12,537 nt of DNA, taken from assembly GCA_900752625.1 (NCBI GenBank), contig CAADWC010000209.1, positions 1 to 12,537 of the forward strand. The letters run 5' to 3'. The translations under genes and the position numbers were made by a program. The notes below the pieces were generated by a model, which saw only the letters and a list, made by a program, of their open reading frames with translations, was not told the origin of the DNA and made no database searches. The DNA comes from Oscillospiraceae bacterium. Lineage in GTDB: Bacteria; Bacillota; Clostridia; Oscillospirales; Ruminococcaceae. Position 1 is the stretch's first letter. Each line of letters opens with the position of its first letter. Positions 6,742 to 12,537 of this stretch are shown here, one piece after another.

Positions 6742-7338
6742 TTACTTAGAATACAACTCAACGATGAGATGCTCTTCGATTTCGTAATCCAAATCTTCCT
6801 TAACAGGCATACGAACAACCTTAGCGCTCTGCTGGTCCTTGTTTACGTCAAGCCATGTAGGAGTAATTCTGCCGGCTGTTGTCTCGATGATCTGCTTGAA
6901 TTTCTCGCTCTTCTTGCTGTTGTCCCTGAGAGAAATAACGTCGCCGACCTTGATTCTGTAGGAAGGAATGTCTACTCTTCTGCCGTTTACATTGTAGTGT
7001 CCGTGAACTACAAGCTGACGAGCCTCGCGTCTTGTAGTAGCAAGACCCATTCTGAATACAACGTTGTCAAGCCTTGACTCGCAAAGTGTGATCAGATTAG
7101 CACCGGCCTGACCTTCCATTTTCTGAGCGATTTCAAAATAGTGATAAAACTGCTTCTCGAGCATTCCGTATATGAATTTCAGCTTCTGCTTTTCCTTGAG
7201 CTGAAGTCCGTATTCGGAAACCTTTTTTCTCTTGTTAGCGTTAGGATCGCGCTTTGTTTCCTTTGCAACGCCCATAACCATAGGGCTGATTCCGAGATAT
7301 TTGCATCTCTTAAGAATCGGTTCTCTGCTTACTGCCAT
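6742..7338 (-). CDS. rpsD: 30S ribosomal protein S4
   Basis: S4 is a primary 16S rRNA-binding protein that starts 30S assembly. The 198 residues are normal for the firmicute type. The N-terminal region has only a single Cys (C12), so it is the zinc-free version. The S4 RNA-binding domain covers about 86-149 (SRLDNVVFRMGLATTRREAR, GHYNVNGRRVDIPSYRIKVGD). AACGGAGG lies ahead of the ATG. Here rpsD is inside the alpha operon between rpsK and rpoA, whereas in Bacillus subtilis it is transcribed alone elsewhere. S4 commonly represses its own mRNA, and the structured gap upstream (7368-7421) could be involved. Confidence 0.97.
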   Translation of the reverse strand: MAVSREPILKRCKYLGISPMVMGVAKETKRDPNANKRKKVSEYGLQLKEKQKLKFIYGMLEKQFYHYFEIAQKMEGQAGANLITLCESRLDNVVFRMGLATTRREARQLVVHGHYNVNGRRVDIPSYRIKVGDVISLRDNSKKSEKFKQIIETTAGRITPTWLDVNKDQQSAKVVRMPVKEDLDYEIEEHLIVELYSK

Positions 7339-7367
7339 AGTAATAAACCTCCGTTTTCAATGTTGTA

Positions 7368-7421
7368 TCGGGTCTTAAGGCAAATTCCTTTACCCGACTT
7401 TGAGTAAACTTAAAACTCAAA
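7368..7421 (-). promoter_or_regulatory. Structured leader between rpsK and rpsD (possible S4 autoregulatory element)
   Basis: Two stem-loops occupy most of the 91-base rpsK-rpsD gap. One pairs TTTGAGT (7399-7405) with ACTCAAA (7415-7421) over a nine-base loop. The other pairs TCGGGT (7368-7373) with ACCCGA (7392-7397) and contains an inner AAGG/CCTT stem (7377-7380 with 7387-7390). Neither has a T tract. S4 is a known translational repressor in other bacteria; a link to this structure is inference. Confidence 0.4.
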
Positions 7422-7429
7422 TTGTCTTA

Positions 7430-7828
7430 TTATACACGTCTTCTCTTAGGAGGACGGCATCCGTTGTGAGGGATAGGAGTAACGTCCTTTATCAGTCTTA
7501 CTTCCAGATCTTCTGACTGCAAAGCTCTGATAGCAGCTTCTCTTCCAGCTCCCGGACCTTTTACGAAAACCTCAACGGTCTTGAGTCCATGCTCCTTTGC
7601 AGCTCTTGCAGCTGTCTCGGCAGCAGTCTGAGCTGCAAACGGAGTAGATTTCTTGGAACCTCTGAAGCCAAGTCCGCCTGCGGAAGCCCATGAGATAGCG
7701 TTGCCCTGCATATCAGTGATAGTAACGATCGTGTTGTTGAAAGTTGACTGGATATGAACCTGTCCCTGTTCAATGTTCTTTCTCTCGCGGCGGCGACGGA
7801 TAGTAGTCTTCTTCTTAGGCTGAGCCAT
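7430..7828 (-). CDS. rpsK: 30S ribosomal protein S11
   Basis: S11 lies on the 30S platform and helps shape the site of Shine-Dalgarno pairing and mRNA exit. The 132 residues are complete and conserved: [15 protein letters not shown] (25-39), [21 protein letters not shown] (47-67), and the C-terminal [25 protein letters not shown] lies about eight bases before the ATG. It follows rpsM by 14 bases and precedes the structured rpsK-rpsD gap. Confidence 0.97.
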   Translation of the reverse strand: MAQPKKKTTIRRRRERKNIEQGQVHIQSTFNNTIVTITDMQGNAISWASAGGLGFRGSKKSTPFAAQTAAETAARAAKEHGLKTVEVFVKGPGAGREAAIRALQSEDLEVRLIKDVTPIPHNGCRPPKRRRV

Positions 7829-7842
7829 TGTTCACACCCTCC

Positions 7843-8211
7843 TTACTTCTTCTTGTTAGCGATTGTCTTAACAGGTCCCTTGCGGGTTCTTGCGTTTGTC
7901 TTTGTTCTCTGTCCTCTTACAGGCAGACCTCTTCTGTGACGAACGCCTCTGTAGCAACCGATTTCAACAAGTCTCTTGATGTTAAGAGCAACATTTCTTC
8001 TGAGATCGCCCTCAACGGTTAAATTCTTATCAATGTATTCACGCAATTTTGCTACGTCTTCCTCGGACAGATCCTTTACTCTTGTATCGGGATTTACGTC
8101 TGTTTCCTTGAGAATCTTAGTAGCAGTTTTCTGACCGATGCCGTAGATATAAGTCAAACCGATTTCAACTCTTTTATCCTTAGGCAGGTCGATTCCAGCA
8201 ATACGAGCCAT
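7843..8211 (-). CDS. rpsM: 30S ribosomal protein S13
   Basis: S13 sits in the head of the small subunit and contacts the P-site tRNA and the large subunit bridges. The 122 residues are full length: [15 protein letters not shown] at the start, the helix-hairpin-helix-like YGIGQKTA (23-30), [11 protein letters not shown] (71-81), and the basic tail [26 protein letters not shown] precedes the ATG. Gene order rpmJ-rpsM-rpsK-rpsD-rpoA-rplQ is that of a standard alpha operon. Confidence 0.97.
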   Translation of the reverse strand: MARIAGIDLPKDKRVEIGLTYIYGIGQKTATKILKETDVNPDTRVKDLSEEDVAKLREYIDKNLTVEGDLRRNVALNIKRLVEIGCYRGVRHRRGLPVRGQRTKTNARTRKGPVKTIANKKK

Positions 8212-8240
8212 TATTTAGCTGCACCTCCATTATTGGTTTG

Positions 8241-8354
8241 TTAGCCCTGACGTTGTTTATGCTTAGGATTCTGGCAGATTACCATGATCTTGCCTTTTCT
8301 CTTGATTACCTTGCATTTTTCGCAGATCGGCTTAACTGAAGGTCTTACTTTCAT
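8241..8354 (-). CDS. rpmJ: 50S ribosomal protein L36 (zinc type)
   Basis: A short gene found by direct translation: 37 codons starting [15 protein letters not shown] and ending PKHKQRQG, then TAA. It is the smallest ribosomal protein and binds 23S rRNA. Four zinc ligands are present (C11, C14, C27, H32), so this is the zinc-containing form rather than the zinc-free paralogue used under zinc limitation. An AGGAGG lies ahead of the ATG. Its place between infA and rpsM is the canonical one. Confidence 0.97.
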   Translation of the reverse strand: MKVRPSVKPICEKCKVIKRKGKIMVICQNPKHKQRQG

Positions 8355-8424
8355 TGAAATACCTCCTTTTAACATTACACAAGAATCAGCGCTTTGCGGA
8401 TTCTTTCATACGATGAAAAGCTAA

Positions 8425-8643
8425 TTACTTAGCTCTCCAGGTGATTCTTCCCTTTGTCAAGTCATAAGGTGACATCTCGACCGTTACCTTATCACCGGGT
8501 ACGATACGAATGTAATTCATACGAAGCTTACCCGAAACATGGGCAAGAATTTTATGACCGTTTGAAAGTTCAACCTGAAATGTTGCGTTAGGCAGAGCCT
8601 CCACAACCGTTCCTTCAAGTTCAATAACATCTTCTTTTGACAT
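8425..8643 (-). CDS. infA: Translation initiation factor IF-1
   Basis: IF-1 occupies the ribosomal A site during initiation and aids IF-2 and IF-3. The 72 residues form a single S1-like OB fold with conserved blocks [38 protein letters not shown] and [18 protein letters not shown]. The ATG shares one base with the stop of the KOW gene (TAATG), which suggests translational coupling. A gap of 70 bases without notable structure separates it from rpmJ. Confidence 0.98.
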   Translation of the reverse strand: MSKEDVIELEGTVVEALPNATFQVELSNGHKILAHVSGKLRMNYIRIVPGDKVTVEMSPYDLTKGRITWRAK

Positions 8644-8933
8644 TAAAATACCTCCCCGTCCAAAGGCTGACGGTCTGCATGATGATATAAGTTCCGGGTT
8701 TCAAACTCATAAATCAGCTTTCTCAACTTTTTGTCTGTCAGTCCGTCGGTATCTATCAGCGTGTCTGTGGGTGAAATGTGCTTTATATTCTTTCGCTTGG
8801 GCTTTTCAAGCCTGCGCTCTTTTCCGTCTGCGATCTCAATAAAGCCGCCGTTGACCGCCACAGCAACGAACCAGCGGCCCTTATCACGGCCCGCACACGC
8901 TTTTACTACCGAACCGACTTTTATATTACTCAC
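8643..8933 (-). CDS. KOW-domain RNA-binding protein (L14E/L6E/L27E-like)
   Basis: A 96-residue protein starting with a KOW motif (about 5-38: [22 protein letters not shown]), followed by a basic stretch [14 protein letters not shown] (40-53) and a polar C-terminal tail. It resembles the family annotated in Clostridia as KOW-domain or ribosomal protein L14E-like proteins, commonly found between map and infA. It probably binds rRNA, but its exact role is not established. The start is GTG at 8933, with a GTGAGG site overlapping the map stop region; ten bases separate it from map. It overlaps infA by one base, so it is made together with these translation genes. Confidence 0.85.
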   Translation of the reverse strand: MSNIKVGSVVKACAGRDKGRWFVAVAVNGGFIEIADGKERRLEKPKRKNIKHISPTDTLIDTDGLTDKKLRKLIYEFETRNLYHHADRQPLDGEVF

Positions 8934-8943
8934 AACGCCTCAC

Positions 8944-9690
8944 CTACGGCTGCGTCAGAATGAACGCACCGTCTGAGGTTACAGCGATTGTATGCTCAAA
9001 ATGAGCGGACAGCTTTCCGTCCACCGTTTTAACAGTCCATTCGTCCGGCATCACCTTTATAGCGGCGGTACCCTCGTTTATCATAGGCTCGATAGCGATA
9101 AACATTCCTGCCGTAAGCCTGATTCCGTGACCCTCTTTGCCGTAATTAGGCACCTCGGGTTCCTCATGAAGGTCTTTACCCACGCCGTGACCGACGAATT
9201 CCCTTACAACGGAAAAACCGTTCTCCTCGTTATATTTCTGAATCGCCGCACCGATATCTCCGAGTCTTACGCCCGGTCTTACCATCTTTATCGCAAGATA
9301 AAGACTTTCTTCGGTGGACTTCATCAGAGCCTTTGCGTTCTCGGATATTTCACCTACGGCAAAGGTTTTACAGGAATCTCCGTGATAGCCGTCGATATAA
9401 GCTCCGACGTCTACCGATACTATATCCCCCTCTTCAAGTTTTCGGGGACCGGGAATCCCATGAATTACCTCGTCATTGACGGAAATACAGGCTGAGCCGG
9501 GAAATCCGCCGTAACCCAGAAAGCTGGGCTTTGCTCCGTGAGAGGTAATATATTTACGAACGACCGTATCAAGCTCCTTGGTAGTCATTCCGGGCCTGAT
9601 AGCCTCGCCCGCCGCAATCAATGCGCCGGCGGTTATCTTACCCGCCTTCTGCATTTTTGCGATCTCTTTATTTGATTTAACGCATATCAT
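8944..9690 (-). CDS. map: Methionine aminopeptidase, type I
   Basis: Removes the initiator Met from new proteins in the cytoplasm. The 248 residues match the type Ia form without an N-terminal extension. All five metal ligands are present: D94 (SVDVGA), D105 (HGDSCKTF), H168 (GHGVGKDLHEEP), E201 (AIEPM) and E232 (FEHTIAV). Substrate-contacting H77 (NDEVIHGIP) and H175 are also there. AAGAAGG precedes the ATG, which lies 17 bases past the adk stop. The secY-adk-map-infA order is usual for firmicutes. Confidence 0.97.
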   Translation of the reverse strand: MICVKSNKEIAKMQKAGKITAGALIAAGEAIRPGMTTKELDTVVRKYITSHGAKPSFLGYGGFPGSACISVNDEVIHGIPGPRKLEEGDIVSVDVGAYIDGYHGDSCKTFAVGEISENAKALMKSTEESLYLAIKMVRPGVRLGDIGAAIQKYNEENGFSVVREFVGHGVGKDLHEEPEVPNYGKEGHGIRLTAGMFIAIEPMINEGTAAIKVMPDEWTVKTVDGKLSAHFEHTIAVTSDGAFILTQP

Positions 9691-9707
9691 AAAAACGCCT
9701 TCTTCTT

Positions 9708-10340
9708 TTATGCGTTTAACGCCTCAAGTGTTAGCCTTGAAGTGTCCGCAACCTCTTCCTGTCCCTCTACAGTAACAAGCTTGCCCTGGGCTTCGTAATA
9801 GCCCTTGAGCGGAGCGGTCTGCTCATGATATGTTTTAAGTCTGCTTTTAACAGTTTCAGGCTCGTCGTCCTTGCGAATTACAAGCTGCTTTCCGCAGATG
9901 TCGCAAACTCCTTCGGTCTTGCTGGGCTTGAAATCAACATGATAGGTCGCTCCGCAGTCAAGACATACTCTTCTGCCGCTGAGCCTCTGCTGGATCTTCT
10001 CGTCCGGAACATGGATCTCAATTACTTTGTCGATCGTTACTCCCATTGCGTCCAGTGCCTCAGCCTGAGGAACCGTTCTTGGGAAACCATCGAGGATAAA
10101 GCCGTTCTGAGCGTCCGGCTCCTTGATCCTGTCCTTAAGAATACCGATTACTATGTCGTCGGAAACAAGGTCGCCGGCGTCCATAGCCGCCTTAGCCTTA
10201 AGACCGTACTCTGTGCCTGCCTTAACAGCGGCTCTGAGCATATTTCCCGTTGAAATCGTGGGAATGTTCAACGCCTTGCAGATCACCTCTGCCTGCGTGC
10301 CTTTTCCTGCACCGGGCGCGCCTAATAAAATAAGATTCAT
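9708..10340 (-). CDS. adk: Adenylate kinase, zinc-type lid
   Basis: Converts ATP and AMP to two ADP in the cytoplasm. The 210 residues are near the usual length for the long, lid-containing form. The P-loop GAPGAGKGT is at 7-15, the AMP-binding region TGNMLR at 31-36, and DGFPRT at 84-89. The lid (about 122-160) carries C126, C129, C146 and C149, a four-cysteine zinc site typical of Gram-positive enzymes, and ends with [13 protein letters not shown]. It starts 18 bases after secY, well within the operon. Confidence 0.97.
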   Translation of the reverse strand: MNLILLGAPGAGKGTQAEVICKALNIPTISTGNMLRAAVKAGTEYGLKAKAAMDAGDLVSDDIVIGILKDRIKEPDAQNGFILDGFPRTVPQAEALDAMGVTIDKVIEIHVPDEKIQQRLSGRRVCLDCGATYHVDFKPSKTEGVCDICGKQLVIRKDDEPETVKSRLKTYHEQTAPLKGYYEAQGKLVTVEGQEEVADTSRLTLEALNA

Positions 10341-10358
10341 AACTTAACTCCTCTTGAC

Positions 10359-11663
10359 TTATTCAAGGAATCCCTTATGATGACGCATCATCATCTGCGA
10401 TTCCATAGTTCTTACCGTTTCAAGAGCAACGCTTACTACGATGAGAATCGAAGTACCGCCCATTGCGATGTTAACGCCGGTCGCAGCACCGAAGATAATC
10501 GGGAAGATAGCGATAATTCCAAGGAATATTGCTCCTACCAAAGTTATCTTTGACAGAATTCTCTTGATGTAGTCGCTTGTGGGCTTGCCGGGTCTGATTC
10601 CGGGAACGCCGCCGTTGTTCTGTCTGAGATTGTTGGCAATCTCCACAGGATTGTACTGCATTGAAACATAGAAGTAGTTAAATCCGATAATCAATACAAA
10701 GTACAGACAAGCGTAGAAAGGATGAGTATAGCTGAACCATCTCAGCAGTCCGTTATAAAAGCCTGTTCCGTCGGCTCTGGGCTTGATAAACATTTCAAGA
10801 GTCGAGGGAAGCGACATAAACGCCATTGCGAAGATGATAGGAAGAACTCCGCTCATTGCTATCTTAACAGGAATAAACGTGTTCTGTCCGCCGTACTGCT
10901 TTCTGCCTACCACACGCTTTGCATACTGGATCGGAATACGTCTTTCGGCGTTGTTCATAAAAATAATGAACGCGATCATCAGTATGAAAATAACGATAAT
11001 GATAGGGACAAGTATCATATACTTTGCCTCTCCGGTCTTCATAAGCTCGATCAGCGACCAAACCGCAGAAGGACCTCTGGCTATAATACCTGCAAACAGC
11101 AACATTGAAATACCGTTGCCGATGCCTTTTTCGTTTATCTGATCGCCCAGCCATATGGTAAGCGACGAACCTGCGGTAAAGCAGGCAATTATAACGATTT
11201 CGGCATAAATCTTTTCCCATCCGCTCGTATACATAAGAGCATTCGCAGAATTCTTCAGCGTAAGATAATATGCCCACGCCTGGAACAGCGAAATCGCCAA
11301 AGCGGTGTACTTAGTGATCTTATTCAGCTTCTTTCTGCCCTCGGGGCCCTCTTTCGCCATTCTCTCCAGCGGAGGAAGAGCGTAGGTAAGCAGCTGAATG
11401 ATGATCTGTGCATTGATATAAGGTCCTACGGACAGCGCCAGAAGGGTAGCCTTTGAAAAGTTTCCTCCCGACAGAACGTTCAGATAGCTGAAAAAGTTAC
11501 CCGAAGCGTTGCTTTCCTCAAACCATGTGGCAAGCGCGGACGAATCCAGATACGGAACGGGGACCGCACCGCCTATACGGTATATAATTATGATGAAAAA
11601 TGTAAACAGAAGCTTCCTTCTTAATTCCGGAACCTTCCATGCATTACGGAACGTTTCTATCAC
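10359..11663 (-). CDS. secY: Preprotein translocase subunit SecY
   Basis: The central channel of the Sec translocon in the inner membrane. The 434 residues show about ten membrane helices and the family landmarks: FRNAWKVPELRRKLLFT (5-21), the early periplasmic PVPYLD (35-40), GISM after GIGNG (180-187), the cytoplasmic loop ERRIPIQYAKR (240-250) used in ribosome and SecA binding, and the loop NNLRQNNGGVPGIRPG (344-359). The start codon is GTG at 11663, three bases after the rplO stop, with GAGGTG inside the end of rplO serving as ribosome binding site. The exported GH5 and CE2 proteins of this window would depend on it. Confidence 0.97.
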   Translation of the reverse strand: MIETFRNAWKVPELRRKLLFTFFIIIIYRIGGAVPVPYLDSSALATWFEESNASGNFFSYLNVLSGGNFSKATLLALSVGPYINAQIIIQLLTYALPPLERMAKEGPEGRKKLNKITKYTALAISLFQAWAYYLTLKNSANALMYTSGWEKIYAEIVIIACFTAGSSLTIWLGDQINEKGIGNGISMLLFAGIIARGPSAVWSLIELMKTGEAKYMILVPIIIVIFILMIAFIIFMNNAERRIPIQYAKRVVGRKQYGGQNTFIPVKIAMSGVLPIIFAMAFMSLPSTLEMFIKPRADGTGFYNGLLRWFSYTHPFYACLYFVLIIGFNYFYVSMQYNPVEIANNLRQNNGGVPGIRPGKPTSDYIKRILSKITLVGAIFLGIIAIFPIIFGAATGVNIAMGGTSILIVVSVALETVRTMESQMMMRHHKGFLE

Positions 11664-11665
11664 AA

Positions 11666-12106
11666 TTACATCACCTCTGCCTTCCCGCCTGCCTTTTCAA
11701 TCTTTTCCTTAGCAGAAGCTGAGAAAGCCGCAGCCTTTACTGTGAGATTCTTAGTAAGTTCGCCGTTTCCGAGAACCTTAACTCCGTCAAGCTCCTTCTT
11801 TACAAGACCTGAAGCCTTGAGAAGCTCGGTATCAACAACCGTGCCGTCAACGAATTTTTCCAGATCGGATACGTTGATTACGGCATACTCCGTTGCAAAA
11901 ATATTATTGAATCCGCGCTTAGGAATTCTTCTTGCCAGCGTTGTCTGACCGCCTTCAAAACCCGGTCTTACTCCGCCGCCGGAACGAGCGTTCTGACCCT
12001 TGTGACCCTTACCGGCAGTCTTGCCGTTTCCGGAGCCATGTCCGCGGCCCTTACGCTTTACGTCCTTTTTGGAACCCTCGGCAGGTGATAATTCGTGCAA
12101 TTTCAT
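11666..12106 (-). CDS. rplO: 50S ribosomal protein L15
   Basis: L15 is a late-assembly protein of the large subunit. The 146 residues are full length. The Gly/Arg/Lys-rich extension (about 17-62: [28 protein letters not shown]) penetrates rRNA, and the globular C-terminal half (about 75-146) ends with [23 protein letters not shown] precedes the ATG. Its final codons carry the ribosome binding site of secY, so the two are likely translationally coupled. Confidence 0.97.
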   Translation of the reverse strand: MKLHELSPAEGSKKDVKRKGRGHGSGNGKTAGKGHKGQNARSGGGVRPGFEGGQTTLARRIPKRGFNNIFATEYAVINVSDLEKFVDGTVVDTELLKASGLVKKELDGVKVLGNGELTKNLTVKAAAFSASAKEKIEKAGGKAEVM

Positions 12107-12126
12107 ATGTTTCGCACCTCCTTGCT

Positions 12127-12306
12127 TTACGCTTCGGTTACTTTAATAAGGTGTGATATAACCTTGATCTTTCCCTGAGTCTGAGCGTTGTCAGGCTGGG
12201 TGGTTACATCACCTATTTTTCTAAGACCAAGAGAATTAGCCGTCAGCACTTGCTTCTTAATCTTAGAGTTAAGGCTTCTAACCAACTCGATTTTCAAGTT
12301 TGCCAT
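12127..12306 (-). CDS. rpmD: 50S ribosomal protein L30
   Basis: Found by direct translation: 59 codons, [19 protein letters not shown] at the start, then [15 protein letters not shown] (29-43) and [15 protein letters not shown] at the end. The length and the L-x-LRKI block match bacterial L30, a small protein of the large subunit. GGAGGAAACAGC precedes the ATG. It lies between rpsE and rplO, the normal place in the spc operon. Confidence 0.96.
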   Translation of the reverse strand: MANLKIELVRSLNSKIKKQVLTANSLGLRKIGDVTTQPDNAQTQGKIKVISHLIKVTEA

Positions 12307-12319
12307 TGCTGTTTCCTCC

Positions 12320-12537
12320 TTAGCCTAAAATTTCTTTTACAGACTTGCCTCTCTTTTCGGCTACCTGTTCAGCCGATTTAATGGTAGAAAGGCCGTTGAT
12401 TGTAGCTCTTACAACGTTGCAGGGGTTATTTGAACGAAGCGACTTCGCTCTGATATCCTTAATGCCCGCTGCTTCTACTACAGCTCTTACCGTACCGCCT
12501 GCGATAACTCCCGTACCTGCTTCTCTCCTATCTTGCC
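12320..12537 (-). CDS. rpsE: 30S ribosomal protein S5, C-terminal part (start outside window)
   Basis: The last 71 codons of S5, which supports decoding accuracy. [22 protein letters not shown] and [16 protein letters not shown] are typical of the S5 C-terminal domain, and the tail [18 protein letters not shown] is usual. The stop is TAA at 12322-12320, 13 bases before rpmD. The six residues before GTGV read QDRREA; most S5 proteins have a PAxx-type sequence there. The difference is right at the window edge, so it could be a real variant or a sequence-end error. Confidence 0.92.
   Translation of the reverse strand, partial: QDRREAGTGVIAGGTVRAVVEAAGIKDIRAKSLRSNNPCNVVRATINGLSTIKSAEQVAEKRGKSVKEILG

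Noticed and set aside
8992-9495. Plus-strand ORF of 167 codons opposite map
   Set aside because: Antisense to a fully conserved gene, with no ribosome site and no recognisable protein features.
10722-11277. Overlapping ORFs of 119-137 codons on both strands inside secY
   Set aside because: SecY is complete and conserved across this region; the others are out-of-frame translations.
1-12537. Mobile elements, CRISPR arrays, toxin-antitoxin pairs, phage genes or tRNA/rRNA genes
   Set aside because: No transposase or integrase motifs, no direct repeat arrays, and no tRNA-like cloverleaf were seen; gene content is housekeeping plus polysaccharide degradation.

Overview
The window looks like a chromosomal segment of a Gram-positive, fibre-degrading gut or rumen bacterium of the Ruminococcus/Oscillospiraceae type (Bacillota). 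This rests on the firmicute order of the ribosomal genes, the KOW-domain protein between map and infA, the zinc-type adenylate kinase, consensus SigA-like promoters, strong Shine-Dalgarno sites, and a GH5 cellulase with an NPxTG-like C-terminal anchor next to a CE2 esterase. The genus is an inference; no 16S rRNA is present.

Left part (1-5311): four genes, each apparently its own transcription unit. A membrane-anchored metallophosphoesterase (minus strand, running off the left edge) is divergent from a five-helix membrane protein of the PF06541 family (plus strand, ended by a terminator at 2171-2199). Next comes a secreted GH5 endoglucanase-type enzyme (2377-3834, plus) with its own extended -10 promoter. 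It converges on a lipoprotein CE2-type acetyl esterase (3936-5093, minus), and a strong hairpin terminator lies between the two stop codons. The GH5 enzyme would cut beta-glucan or hemicellulose backbones and the CE2 enzyme would remove O-acetyl groups. Both are predicted to be held at the cell surface, so the pair forms a small polysaccharide-degrading locus.

Right part (5279-12537): the downstream half of the spc operon joined to the alpha operon, all on the minus strand. In transcription order it reads rpsE (partial), rpmD, rplO, secY, adk, map, a KOW-domain RNA-binding protein, infA, rpmJ, rpsM, rpsK, rpsD, rpoA, rplQ, then a Rho-independent terminator at 5279-5311. rpmJ and rpmD are short genes (37 and 59 codons), and rpsE is cut by the window edge. 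Gaps are small, and map/KOW/infA are nearly or actually overlapping, so this is almost certainly one long co-transcribed unit making ribosomal proteins, the translocon, RNA polymerase alpha and housekeeping enzymes.

I see no mobile elements, CRISPR arrays, tRNA or rRNA genes. Nothing in the window is convincingly a new biological system. The points most worth a second look are the surface-anchoring features and shared promoter architecture of the GH5/CE2 pair, an inverted repeat against the GH5 -35 box, two structured non-coding stretches (7368-7421 and 5219-5259), and a small leader ORF overlapping the metallophosphoesterase start.
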